NCBI GenBank assembly: GCA_001606155.1
Contig: LODT01000051.1
Location: 496,001-560,000, forward strand
DNA: 64,000 nucleotides
Source: Tieghemostelium lacteum
Taxonomy: Eukaryota; Evosea; Eumycetozoa; Dictyosteliales; Raperosteliaceae
Reading direction: 5' to 3'
Within the stretch, counting starts at the first letter, position 1. Every line of letters starts with the position of its first letter. The notes beneath the pieces were generated by a model, which was not told the origin of the DNA, searched no databases, and saw nothing but the letters and a program-made list of their open reading frames with translations. Shown in pieces: positions 1 to 10,471 of the stretch. The translations under genes were made by a program, and so were the position numbers.

Positions 1-920
1 AGTTTTCAAAAGGTGATGTAATATTAACACATGACAATGACTGATTGTGAATTTGTTTATGTTGAATTTGCTCTAAAAGTGAGGCATAAGAGAGATCTGG
101 TTTCTTTAGAAGAACTTGTAACAGTTTATACAGAGAACCCAAAATGAATACTCTTGTATTTATAGAATTGGCTTTAGGTGTTGCTGATGTGAGAATCTTC
201 TTTTTGTTTTGTGATGATTGTTGTGATGTACTAGTACCAGTATTATTAGTTTGTGTGCTAACTGCAACACGTTTAAGTAAATCCAGGTAATTTGGAATCA
301 TTTGGTGGCAATGGTGTGACAATAGTTTAGGAAATCTATCAATGAAAATATCCAACAATCTTAATGAATCCAAACGAATATGGGTTTTTAAATGTGTCAT
401 ACCACTTGCAATGTAAACTGAAAACAGTGGAATGAATGGTGAAATGGATACCTCATCAAGTAGTGGTAAAATGACATTAATCAACTGATGTGTAGATGCT
501 CTAACATCTTTATCAAGATCATTTATAACCTCAACTACTTTTCCCATAATTGCACCCAAATGTTGATGTAAAACCTTTGGAAATTGACAAACTAGATCCT
601 TAATACCATTTACAGCATCCTTTTTAACAGTGTCATTGTAATGACTACACTTTGTCAATAGATCTTTAAGTGTTTGATTTCTATAATTTACAATATCCTC
701 TTTATCCTCTACAATAGATTGTCCTGGTAAATGTAAAACTAAACAAATACATATTAATATCAAACCAATTGTATCTCTATAAACATTAAAATTTACCTTT
801 AGATTTAAATGTGGTTAATGTAAGATTAGGATTAGGTAATGGTTTTTTACCCAACTTTCTTTTTTTAATTTTAAAGTCTAGGGATGGTTGTTTAGTGTTT
901 TTGGCTTTTGATCTACCCAT
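1..920 (-). CDS. ipi1: IPI1/TEX10-like pre-rRNA processing protein, 5' part
   Basis: Two exons are visible, 920-797 and 738 to the window edge, so the C-terminus is missing. The intron 796-739 starts GTAAAT and ends TTTAG, and the join keeps the frame (KSK then VLHLPGQS). The N-terminus MGRSKAKNTKQ with a Lys-rich stretch, followed by LPGQSI and TLKDLL, is the signature of the IPI1/TEX10 family. In yeast the Rix1-Ipi1-Ipi3 complex acts in late 60S pre-ribosome maturation in the nucleus; in animals TEX10 joins the PELP1-WDR18 complex. The rest reads as helical HEAT-like sequence with no stop down to base 1. A start 27 codons further upstream is open, but the Met at 920 matches the family's N-terminus. 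The family assignment is from motif recognition only. Confidence 0.85.
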
Positions 921-1058
921 TTCTTTATTACTGCAAAAACGAACGAATAAAAAATAATAATTTTTTAATAAATTAATCGAATTATTTAAAAATGAAAACA
1001 AAATTAAATTTTACCCCCATTCTACTATAAGAGTTAGATATCTGCTCTAAAAAAATAT

Positions 1059-3134
1059 TTAATTTTTATTTATAGTATATACCATTGATTTAATTCTGTT
1101 ATTTTCATATACAATATCATAATTGTTTTCATCAAAAAAAGGATATCCCAAATCTTCTAAACGGGTTTTAGATATATACATCAAAAAACTATGAAATTTG
1201 TTGATACTGTTAATATCAAGATTGATAATGTTTGATAATTCTTCAAAGTAAATGATGACTGATTGTGCTTGTGCTTTACGTACAAAATAATAAGAATCAT
1301 TAAATGAAAGTGATTTGTTTCCAACTTGAAAAATCTGAAATGTATCATGAACTCCATGATCAGAATCTCCTGATGTTTCCTCTCGATAAGAGAATTTGAA
1401 CTCAAATTGATTGAAATTCTTATCCATGAATGTTCCAACAATATACCACAAATGTTGAGTACTCATTCCACAGTCCATATCTATAAAGTCTGATTTGACT
1501 TTAAAGTAATAATTACGATAGATTAATGATTCATACAGGAAATTTAAATCTTGATCTTCAGATTTTGGTACTCTAGTGAACAGTACAATTTCTTTATATC
1601 TCTGAATTGATGAATCAATTAATTCATGATCAATGTTAGATCGTTGTTGGCATTGTGATTGTATTTTTAAGAGTAAATTCGTTGGCAATTGTTCTTTTCT
1701 GAATCTTTGAATGAATAATTCTTTCCATGATTTAATGTGAAGGTGATCAGGAATGTATTCAATGAATTTACGTTTAAGATCATGATATAAAGAGTAATCT
1801 TTGACTTGTGGATTGGGATAGTTTTGGATCTCAATTAAATTTGATTGAGAGATTGTGTGATTATTGTTGAGTTGTAATAGAGATGACCATCTTTTAAGTG
1901 ACAATAATCTCCAAATTTCATCATCTTGAATCAAAATATTCCATAATTTACAAACAAGTGATATAGTTTTGATATCATTGCTTATTGTCGAATTGGATGA
2001 AGATATTAATAAATATTTAATGATTATTTTTGGGAATTGAGAAGTTGTAACATTTATAGAGTCTTGTTGTTGAATAATTGCTGGTGAAATTTGATAATAT
2101 TTTGGATCTTGATGATTCAATACTTCAATTTTTGTCTCATGATATCTATCTGTGTACCCAAATTCCTCTCTTATAAAATGTTCATCTTTGAAATGGTAAT
2201 TTGGAATCAGAGTTCTGACCAATGATTTAACTTCATCAATTGTGATGAGATTAACTTGTCCACATGTCAATTGTTTTCTGACATTATTCAAGAATATCGA
2301 ATTAAATTGATCTTGTTCATTCACTTCGCAGTATTTAGAGAAATAATATATATTATTTCCAATCTTAATTGAATTACAAGTATAAAATTCATAACAATTT
2401 GAATGACCATTACAAACATTGCTGTAAAATATCAAATTTAATTCCAGTGGATTACCTTTAATATCTCTTATTGTACCTCTGGTTATACTACTTTTAGAAT
2501 TTCTAAAGTCATCTATATCGTTTCTCAAATGAATAAAGTGATATTCAATGGATTGATAAAGAAATAAAAGATATAGATTGTATTGAAATAATTGTTGATA
2601 CTTCAATGTCTTGAGTGATTCAAGGTTTTGGTACATTTTAATCTTATTCAATAGATATAGATTACATTCCATTATTGGATGTTCACGAGTCGAGGGTTTA
2701 TCCAGTTTCCGATTTACCATTGAGAACGCGTCTTCGGGTTTAGTAATTATACCCTCTGAGATATTATAAAGGATTGTATCTCTTTTCAGTAATTGAAAGA
2801 ATACATCTTTCCAGGTAAAAGATACCAACTTAAAATATTCAATTTTAAGTAACTTCTCTTTTTCTTGGTAGTATTCGATATCAAATCTATAGCTTTTATC
2901 TATTACTTCTACTTGAACATTATTGTTGGATTGTTGATAAATAATTTTTGATTGAGAAATATCAATATTTAAACAATTAAATAATGGCCATCTTGAAACA
3001 ACCAATTCTTTCCATAATTGATCATCGTTGTTCTTTTCAATTGTGTTTTTCCATTCTTTTGAAACCAATCTCAATACCAATAAAATATTATTGTCTTTTA
3101 TAATATATTTTAATAAAATCAAAAAAAATGACAT
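1059..3134 (-). CDS. Dictyostelid F-box-like protein with two tandem F-box units
   Basis: This is a single 691-residue reading frame without introns. It contains two F-box-like segments. The first is at residues 8-50 (LVLRLVSKEWKNTI, then DQLWKELVVSRWP). The second is at about 365-420 (ISLVCKLWNILIQDDEIW). Each is followed by about 200 residues that seem to match each other: both halves have a beta-rich block with FEFKFSY-like or LNLIFYS-like strands and then a block ending in SLV or SNI and a short helix. The protein therefore looks like an internal duplication of one F-box plus ligand-binding-like module. F-box proteins usually recruit substrates to SCF ubiquitin ligases through Skp1; that role is inferred. 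The ATG at 3134 opens directly on the first F-box. Confidence 0.75.
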   Translation of the reverse strand: MSFFLILLKYIIKDNNILLVLRLVSKEWKNTIEKNNDDQLWKELVVSRWPLFNCLNIDISQSKIIYQQSNNNVQVEVIDKSYRFDIEYYQEKEKLLKIEYFKLVSFTWKDVFFQLLKRDTILYNISEGIITKPEDAFSMVNRKLDKPSTREHPIMECNLYLLNKIKMYQNLESLKTLKYQQLFQYNLYLLFLYQSIEYHFIHLRNDIDDFRNSKSSITRGTIRDIKGNPLELNLIFYSNVCNGHSNCYEFYTCNSIKIGNNIYYFSKYCEVNEQDQFNSIFLNNVRKQLTCGQVNLITIDEVKSLVRTLIPNYHFKDEHFIREEFGYTDRYHETKIEVLNHQDPKYYQISPAIIQQQDSINVTTSQFPKIIIKYLLISSSNSTISNDIKTISLVCKLWNILIQDDEIWRLLSLKRWSSLLQLNNNHTISQSNLIEIQNYPNPQVKDYSLYHDLKRKFIEYIPDHLHIKSWKELFIQRFRKEQLPTNLLLKIQSQCQQRSNIDHELIDSSIQRYKEIVLFTRVPKSEDQDLNFLYESLIYRNYYFKVKSDFIDMDCGMSTQHLWYIVGTFMDKNFNQFEFKFSYREETSGDSDHGVHDTFQIFQVGNKSLSFNDSYYFVRKAQAQSVIIYFEELSNIINLDINSINKFHSFLMYISKTRLEDLGYPFFDENNYDIVYENNRIKSMVYTINKN

Positions 3135-3455
3135 TTAAATATAAATAAATCCAATCATTAACTCTTGAAAAAACTTAAATTAAAATTTTTAAATTTTCTT
3201 AGAAACTATTTTGATACATAAAAATTTAAAAGATAATCAGAATATATTCTCATCACCCCTAATGAAAGATACATAGATTGAAGGATCCTTCATTAAAGTA
3301 GTTGTTAAAAAAGAAAAAAGATCTTTTAAATGAATACTCAACCAAAGATATAGAATAATGATTTTAATTAACACCTATCCTAGGATACAGTGGATTATAA
3401 TATATATATATTTTTTAACAAATAGCCATTTGATCATTTAGAGTTTGTAAGATTC

Positions 3456-3506
3456 AAATTGATAAGTTAATTTAGTAAATTTAAAAATACTTTTTCAAAT
3501 TTTTAA
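3456..3506 (+). repeat. Direct repeat A, first copy
   Basis: The first 31 bases (3456-3486) are identical to 4848-4878. The following 20 bases match 4890-4909 with one change, after an 11-base insertion in the second copy. It is non-coding. Confidence 0.7.
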
Positions 3507-3990
3507 CCGACTAAATGATAAAAAAATGATAAATTGGAAATGAAGTGTTTTTTAAAAATAAATATTTTTAGAAAATTAGAAAAGTGTTAATTGGAAATCT
3601 ATAGGACTTGCTATTCTCACTATTATTATTATTAATCAATAGGTATTTTATTTTTATGGTAAAAGTGCTGTTTGGCACCCAAATCTACAAATATTTTTCC
3701 ACACTGAAATTTTATTGGATTTGTTGTAAATGTTAGCTGATAATTTAATATATAGGGATCAATTTACTTTTTAAATTTAGTAACCCTGGGATCAAATTTT
3801 CAATAAAACTAAAATTTTGTGCTTATTCTGGAGTTTTGATCATCACTTTCATTTACACAAAAAAATATTTAAAAAATTAAATTTTTTATTTCACTTTTCT
3901 TTTCATCCTAATCTATTCATATCAGTTATTGTTTTCATTCCACCTCTTAATTCACTAATTATCCACCAAAAAATTTTATCATTCTGTCGG

Positions 3991-4020
3991 TTAATGTATA
4001 AAATTAATTTACTTTATTGA
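3991..4020 (+). repeat. Direct repeat B, first copy
   Basis: Thirty bases identical to 4905-4934. The second copy covers the last codons, stop and 3' flank of the minus-strand gene at 4928-5499, so this copy may be a duplicated gene end. Confidence 0.7.
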
Positions 4021-4041
4021 GATGTTTAGGTACTGCATTAA

Positions 4042-4269
4042 AGAGATTGGTATGAACAAGCTGGCTGTACGGCAAGTACATCAATACCATGTATTTTAGA
4101 TTCTATTGAAAACGATTGTGCAAATCCACTGAGAAATGATCTACTTGAGCCATACATAACAGAGAATGGTGAAGGACATACTGATGCTGAAGATGATATG
4201 ATAACAATACCACCTTTAAAGGTTGAATATGAAGCTCAAGACCAACCATTTATCAAGTTATATTCATGA
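4042..4269 (+). pseudogene. Orphan coding fragment (C-terminal exon or gene remnant)
   Basis: An open stretch of 75 codons ends in TGA at 4267-4269 and has a composition unlike the spacer around it. It reads RDWYEQAGCTASTSIPCIL, then many Asp, Glu and Asn, and ends DQPFIKLYS. There is an in-frame stop just before it and only one internal Met, so it cannot be a complete gene. It could be the last exon of a gene whose upstream exons I could not place, or a relic. No family is recognised. Confidence 0.35.
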
Positions 4270-4549
4270 AATTATCATTCATATTGGATATGATTTAGAA
4301 AGAATTGGTTTTAGTTAGAGTCAGTGTATTTGGTTCTGATACTACCTTTTTTCAGGGAAATTTCTCCTTTTAAATTTTTGTCGGGTTGGGTGTAGGTGTT
4401 TGCAAGAAAATTCATTTGTTTGTTGAACTTGGTCAATTAAAAAATTTTAAATATATTGGTTCAATCAATATTGATTTTTTTTGGAAAAATTTTCTTTTTA
4501 AATATATATATATAATTATAAAAAGTTTCAAACAAATAACTTATTAAGC

Positions 4550-4810
4550 ATGTCAAACCAAATTTATATAAATTCTCAAACTTCCCATCTTGAATCTAAA
4601 ATTTTGTTTACAGTTAACAATCAAGTTGAAAAAAAACCCTCTTTAAGGGAAAAATATGGGACAACATTAATGCACGTAGTAACTCAAGAAGAACGAGATA
4701 AATATTTCGATTCTTTGCCTGAAGACATTAAAAGAATAGCTTTAGAGGCATCTTCACTTCCTGATGACCCAGATTTTAGTGTTTCATCCCCAGATGAAAA
4801 CTGTATCTAA
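4550..4810 (+). CDS. Small uncharacterised protein, 86 residues
   Basis: An uninterrupted 86-codon frame starts with an ATG 20-50 bases after a TATA-rich stretch (4500-4516) and ends at 4810. The product is hydrophilic and acidic at its C-terminus (SSLPDDPDFSVSSPDEN), with one Glu/Lys/Arg-rich helical stretch near residues 45-66 (TQEERDKYFDSLPEDIKRIA). There is no signal peptide or membrane helix. Codon use looks like real coding sequence rather than chance AT-rich DNA. It lies between the orphan fragment and the converging gene at 4928-5499. I do not recognise a family. Confidence 0.5.
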   Translation: MSNQIYINSQTSHLESKILFTVNNQVEKKPSLREKYGTTLMHVVTQEERDKYFDSLPEDIKRIALEASSLPDDPDFSVSSPDENCI

Positions 4811-4847
4811 TATTTGCTAGCAAATAAATCTTGTTTTCTCTATTTTA

Positions 4848-4934
4848 AAATTGATAAGTTAATTTAGTAAATTTAAAACTAGTTTAAAATACTTTTACAA
4901 ATTTTTAATGTATAAAATTAATTTACTTTATTGA
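4848..4934 (+). repeat. Direct repeats A and B, joined copy
   Basis: Repeat A (4848-4909) and repeat B (4905-4934) sit together here, while at 3456-4020 they are separated by about 480 bases. The right end overlaps the stop codon of the minus-strand gene that follows. Confidence 0.65.
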
Positions 4935-5499
4935 ATATTTTCAAACATAAAGGAACAGTCTGCTACCATTGGTTCTAATGTATCAGATGCCGATTCAATA
5001 TACAGAAATGTTCCTATTGGTAAATTGGAATGTCCTCCACCATGTTGAATGAATGAGTAATGCTTTTTAACAAATTCTAAACATCTAAATAAATCAACTG
5101 ATGATTCAAATGAAAAGAGTGAATGAAGGTATTGTCTATCCCTACCTGCATTAGAAGAAAACTATAAATAATATTAATATTAATATTAAACAATTTGAAT
5201 TAAATATTTACTTGTTGAGCAACATATGCTTTTATTGCACTAGGTGATTGTTTATTATGATTTGAAGTATCAACTCTCTGTTGTAATCCTTCTTCATTCC
5301 ATACAACCAATAAGAACCTTTTATAAAGATTTTCAAAGCAATCACTCTCTACTTTCTTTTTAAGTTCATCGGAAAGTGGGAAACTATTTAATTTTTTACC
5401 TAATGATTTATTAAATTCTTTTCTAGACTTTTTATTAGATAATTAAATTAATAAAAATTGAAAAGATACATACCTATAAAAATATTTTTTTGAAAACAT
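4928..5499 (-). CDS. Uncharacterised 156-residue protein, three exons
   Basis: I assembled this gene from exons 5499-5474, 5422-5212 and 5161-4928. The introns start GTATGT and GTAAAT and end TCTAG and TATAG, and both joins keep one frame from ATG to TAA. The protein starts MFSKKYFYRKEFNKSLGKK, so the first 20 residues are basic and could target mitochondria. It continues with a mixed helical region (SDELKKKVESDCFENLYKRF) and a C-terminal part containing IQHGGGHSNLPIGTFLYIES. I do not recognise the family. The gene is divergent from the secreted nuclease-like gene at 5663, with only 163 bases between the start codons, so the two may share a promoter. Confidence 0.6.
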
Positions 5500-5662
5500 A
5501 TTTAAACACATTGAATTGAAATAATAATTGATTTTAAATTCAAACTATTTATCTATTTATTTTAAAATAATATTGAAATTCATAATATTATAAGATTGGT
5601 TTTTTTTTTTTAGTGTTTTTGCTCAAATTGTTAATGAATCGTTTTAGTCCCACTCTGAAACG

Positions 5663-7289
5663 ATGTTGATAAAAAACCAAAATATATTACCATATTTATT
5701 GATTTTAATCTATGTATTATTAATATTGACTGAAAATGTACATACTTCACCATCACTTGAAACTGGTATAAATGGTGATATACACGCCATACCAAAGAAT
5801 TCAAGTGAAATTATAAATTTAATTAAAGTAGGTTTTGAAAGTAGTTGAACAAGTACTATAGATTTATTTACTTATATGAATTATGACACCTTTGTTACTA
5901 TTCTAGAATATGAAAAAAATGATAAACAAACAGAGATGTTTGTATTTAAAAGAGTTTAAGTATAGGGAAGAGTCTATAAAGACTAGTGAATTCCCTAGAT
6001 ATCCAATAGAGGTATTGGAATCTACTAAACAGATATTGTATATGAACCTAGACGGCAGGGCTAATATTAAAACCAGAAAGATTGTCTCTGACAAGAGAGG
6101 TCAATATATAAAATATGATGACTATATAGTTGGATTTAACTATGATTTAGTAATTAGATTTCATACAGAACACAATGAAAATGAATTAGATGGTCAAGAC
6201 CAACTTAAAGATGGTTGCAATTACCAAAAACTTCGTATATTTCAAGATAACAAAGGACTACTAAGTATCAGTGAATTTATATGTTATGATAATGAATTAC
6301 CAATGGAACAAAAGGACAGAATACTCAACCAAATCTACGACCATCAGCATAGTGAAAGTTTGTTTTCACCTGAAAAGAGCATAGGAACACTGAAGATTAT
6401 GTCTTTTAATTTGTGGAACTACAACTTTCCTTGGAAAGTCAGAAGACACCTCATAGCAGATCTAATAGAACAGGAGAAACCTGATATTGTTGCATTCCAG
6501 GAATCTAGATACTGTCCATGGAATGGTGAGTCTCAAAAACTTTCTTTGCACCCTACTCTTCAAGGTCAAGAGAGAAACCAAGCTCACCATCTATTCAACC
6601 TTTTGGCATATAGAAACATGAAGTATCATTATAGTTACTTGCCATCCATGATTTACACCTTTGAGGAACCCTACCAAATGGAAGGGTTAGCTATATTCTC
6701 TCGATTCCCCATTGTAGAGATTAGCCACACCAAATTGAGTAGAGATCCAACTGACCAACAAGATGAACATCAAAGATCATGCTTAAGAGCTTTGATTTCC
6801 ATTGGCAATGGAAAATCTCTAGTCAATGTCTTTACAAGTCACTTTTCTCTTGGAACTATCGCAAAAGAGAGAAACGCATTTGAGGTACACCAGTATGCCA
6901 AAAAGTTTTCTAAACCCCATATATTCCTTGGAGACCTCAATTCAGACCCCACTGAGAACTCTATTCAATTTCTTTTAGGTAAATACAATTTCTCCAATAT
7001 TAAAGGTGAGTTTACAGACACATGGGCAGAATACAACAGTGCTTTAGTCTCCAACTCAGAAAATGGAATCGATGTCCATATAGATAACAATGGATTTACA
7101 TTTCCAACATTAGACAGAAATCCAATTAAAAGAATTGATTTTATAATGAAAAGTGGTAGTGCAACAGACCCAATTTCACTGATCACCACCAACTTTAAAA
7201 TTCTAGGTAATCTCCCAAATAATGAAGGTATATTTCCATCCGATCACACTTGTATTCAAACTCAATTTGAAATCATTTCAAATGGCTAA
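5663..7289 (+). CDS. Secreted endonuclease/exonuclease/phosphatase-fold protein
   Basis: Two exons, 5663-5827 and 5907-7289, give 515 residues; the 79-base intron starts GTAGGT and ends CTAG. Residues 8-28 (LPYLLILIYVLLILTENV) form a signal peptide or anchor, so the product is probably secreted or vesicular. After a linker of about 130 residues, the C-terminal half shows every landmark of the DNase I/exonuclease III fold: MSFNLWNYN, PDIVAFQESR (metal-binding Glu), a His in FTSHFS, LGDLNSDP, RIDFIMKS and the closing SDH in FPSDHTCI. The fold hydrolyses phosphodiester or phosphomonoester bonds with Mg2+. The substrate could be extracellular DNA, a sphingolipid or an inositol phosphate; the sequence does not tell me which. 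The domain call is firm, the substrate open. Confidence 0.82.
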
Positions 7290-7772
7290 AAATAAATATA
7301 CGTAACAATACCACAACTATAAATAAAATTTTTACACACATGTGGTGGATACAAGTTTATACGCAATTCAATTTCCTTTTTGAAATTATTGCGACATAAA
7401 TATCCTCAATTAGCATAAAGATAAATTAATTTCCCAAACACTAATATCTAATGATGACACACTTGACCATAATAAAGTCAATTCAAGTTGGTTAATGTAC
7501 ATCTTCAAAGAGGAGATCTCTATATTTCTTGAAACAACCATATAATATTAATTTTGTTAATATCGACGATAAATATTAATTTGTTTTTTTTATAAAATTT
7601 TATTGTAAAGACCTTTAGGGTGTCAGTGGGGTGTTTGTTGACAGATATTTATTGAAATCAATCCTTGACTTTTATAAATTTGAAAAAAATTCACATTTCA
7701 AATTTTCTTTTTTTTTTTTAATTTTTTTTTATTTATTTATTTTTTTTTCATTGTGTAATAATTATTTAAATA
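7290..7772. other. Spacer with a G-rich promoter patch
   Basis: This 483-base AT-rich spacer lies between the nuclease-like gene and the acyl-CoA synthetase start. Apart from the GT-rich patch at 7617-7637 and long T tracts just before the start codon, I see nothing in it. Confidence 0.5.
7617..7637 (+). promoter_or_regulatory. Candidate G-box-like element
   Basis: A GT-rich stretch (AGGGTGTCAGTGGGGTGTTT) stands out in AT-rich DNA about 140 bases upstream of the acyl-CoA synthetase start. It resembles the G-boxes bound by G-box binding factor in Dictyostelium developmental promoters. This is a resemblance only. Confidence 0.3.
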
Positions 7773-10227
7773 ATGGAAGCATTGGAAAACATTGGTATGT
7801 CTATTTTACATAAGTCACCAAATGGTGAATTGACATTGGTTAATACTAATATATCATTTTAAATATTTTTAGATAAAATTGGAACTCCAGAGTTTGTATG
7901 TTTAGAAGATTTATAGGGGACATATTTTCACAATATAGCAACAATCGTTTTAACATGAATTATAATATTTTAGATTGCTCATCAAACAAATGAACATGGG
8001 GAATTGAAACAAGGTGAATCCAGAGCAAGAAGAAATCAAATGTTTCCAAATTTAATTTCCACTCCAGATAAAGATACCACAACATTATACCATCTTTACA
8101 GGTTTGTTTTTATTCAATTGATTAAAGATAGTCTAGTTTCCCAAAATTTTATTTGGAACTCATTATCTTTAAAAGATTTTCACCTAGCATAACCCATTGT
8201 ACTAACATATGTTTTATTCACTCCTCACACCTGTTAAAAAAATTTTTTATTTTTAAAAAAAAATATCTGTTTGTCAATAACACGTGCAACACACATAATT
8301 ACTTGTTTTGAACATTCTTTTCACAAATATAGAAAACATCACAATTCTGATACCAACTTTTTAGGTATTCGTGGATTTTTACAAGACGGTAAAACCAGAG
8401 GTGAATATCAATGGATTACATATAGAACTGCTTGTGAAAGAGCCAATAACATTGGTTCAGCACTTGTTCACTTGGGTGCAAAGAAAGGTGACCGTGTTGG
8501 TATTTTTTCAATCAACAGACCAGAATGGGTTCTTTCCGATATGGGTTGTATGAATCACGCTTTAGTACCAGTAGCTTTATATGCCACTTTAGGTCCACAT
8601 GCCATTGAATACGTTATCAATCACGCTGAAATTGAGACCATCCTTTGTGAAGGTAAAAATATTGATAAAGTATGTATGATCTGATTTTAATATTACCAAA
8701 TATAGCCATCTCACACCTACATTTTAAAATTCTATATAGGTCTTACAAATGTCAAATGTAAATCAAATTAAAGTCATTGTCAGTTATGATGTACCAACTG
8801 AAGCCATTTTAAATAAGATTAAAGAGACTCAAATTAAAATTTACACATTGACTCAATTTGAACAGTTGGGTGCTAGTAACCCACAAGCACACACAGTACC
8901 AGAACCAGATGATCTTTGTACATTACTCTACACTTCAGGTAGTACTGGTAACCCAAAGGGTGTAATGTTGACTCACATTAACATGATTTCAGAGGTTGCA
9001 GGTGCTCACTATTCTCCAGCTGGTGTAACTAGTCAAGATGTACACATGTCCTATCTACCATTGGCTCACAGTTTTGAAAGAGCTGTTGTCTCTTTAATGT
9101 GCTATGCAGGTGCTCAAATTGGTTTCTTCTCTGGTGTCATTCCAGAGTTGTTCAATGATATTCAAGTATTGAAACCAACATTTTTATGTGGTGCTCCAAG
9201 AGTCTGGCAAAGACTCCATGACAAACTATGGTTGACTATCAACTCTGATTCTTGGTTCAAGAAATTCCTCTTTAGCTGGGGTCTCTCAAGTAAACAGGCT
9301 GCTATGAAATCAGGTTCATCAACTCCAATTTGGGATAAAATCCTCTTCTCCAAGACCAGAGATAGACTTGGTGGTCGTGTTAAATTCATTCTCTCTGGTT
9401 CAGCTCCTCTTGATCCAAGACTTGCTGAGTTCCTTAGAGCTTGTTTCTGTTGTCCAGTTGTACAGGGTTATGGTTTGACTGAAAATGTTGGTGGTGCATG
9501 TGTAGGTTACCCAATTGACAATCAAGTAGGTCACGTTGGTCCACCCCTTGCATGTTGTGAACTCAAATTGGTTGATGTCCCAGAGATGAATTACTTCTCT
9601 ACTGATAAACCAAATCCAAGAGGTGAGGTTTGCATTCGTGGTTACAATGTCTTCAAAGGTTACTATAAAGATCCAATTAAGACTGCTGAAGATTTGAAAG
9701 AAGACGGTTGGTTCCACACCGGTGATGTAGGTCGTTGGAATGACAATGGTTCATTATCCATTATTGACAGAAAGAAGAACATTTTCAAATTATCTCAAGG
9801 TGAATACGTTGCTGCTGAGTACCTTGAATCTGTCTATGTCAGATCTCCACTCGTCGCCCAAGTCTTTGTCTATGGTGACAGTTTGAATTCATTCTTGGTT
9901 GGTGTTATTGTCCCAGATTTTGAAGTTCTTGAAAAAGTCTTCCCATCCAAATACCCACACATTAACGTCAAGAACCAAAAAGAACTCGTTCAATCCACTG
10001 AACTCTACAAAGAAATTATGGACTCTCTTGAGGTTTGTGCTCGTGAAGCCACTCTTTTGGGTTTTGAAAAATTAAAACACATCTATGTAGAAAGTGAACC
10101 ATTCTCTGAAGAAAATAATCTCTTGACCCCATCTTTCAAACCAAAGAGACCACAACTCAAAGAACGTTACCAAGAAGTCATTTTTAAATTATATGAAGAC
10201 TACAAACGTGACCACCCAGATGTATAA
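7773..10227 (+). CDS. Long-chain fatty acyl-CoA synthetase (AMP-forming)
   Basis: Five exons (7773-7794, 7873-7895, 7974-8101, 8333-8669, 8740-10227) join in frame to 665 residues, the usual length of eukaryotic long-chain acyl-CoA synthetases. The first two exons are only 22 and 23 bases long. The enzyme activates fatty acids through an acyl-AMP intermediate and transfers them to CoA. The AMP-binding motif is YTSGSTGNPKGVMLTH, followed by QGYGLTENVGGACVG, DGWFHTGDVGRW and IIDRKKNIFKLSQGEYVA. D. discoideum has two such enzymes, FcsA and FcsB, found on endosomes and peroxisomes; I cannot tell which is closer. There is no signal peptide. Codon use is richer in C-ending codons than in the neighbouring genes, which suggests high expression. 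Confidence 0.93.
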
Positions 10228-10471
10228 AATTCCCCTTCCCCCAAGACCTTTTTTCAATGTTTTAGCTGTCCTACCTATCCACTCCTAAATTTATATATTT
10301 AAAAAGTAAAAAAACAAAAAATAATAATAATAATATTTTACCTTTTATAAATTCATATTGGTCTTAAGATTAAGATTATTGTTATTCAGATATTTTTTTT
10401 AAAATCTTGGGATATAATTCAAATTTGTTTTAATTTGTGACATTTAATTTTATTTTTTAAGGATTTGTGCA

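Larger units (their letters stand above)
3135..4041. other. AT-rich spacer with duplicated segments
   Basis: About 0.9 kb of spacer upstream of the F-box-like gene. An open frame of 67 codons at 3817-4020 has a composition like random AT-rich DNA (Phe, Leu, Ile, His) and no recognisable feature. I find no RNA gene. The only structure I see is two short segments (3456-3506 and 3991-4020) that recur side by side at 4848-4934. Confidence 0.6.

Noticed and set aside
786-1001. Start of the IPI1-like protein 27 codons further upstream (Met at 1001)
   Set aside because: The extra residues are AT-rich filler (FSFLNNSINLLKNYYF), and the family's conserved N-terminus begins at the Met at 920.
3817-4020. 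67-codon Phe/Leu/His-rich frame
   Set aside because: The composition is that expected from AT-rich spacer, and its end lies in a duplicated non-coding repeat.
7631-7813. 60-codon frame before the acyl-CoA synthetase
   Set aside because: It is T-tract spacer read as Phe/Leu and overlaps the true first exon in another frame.
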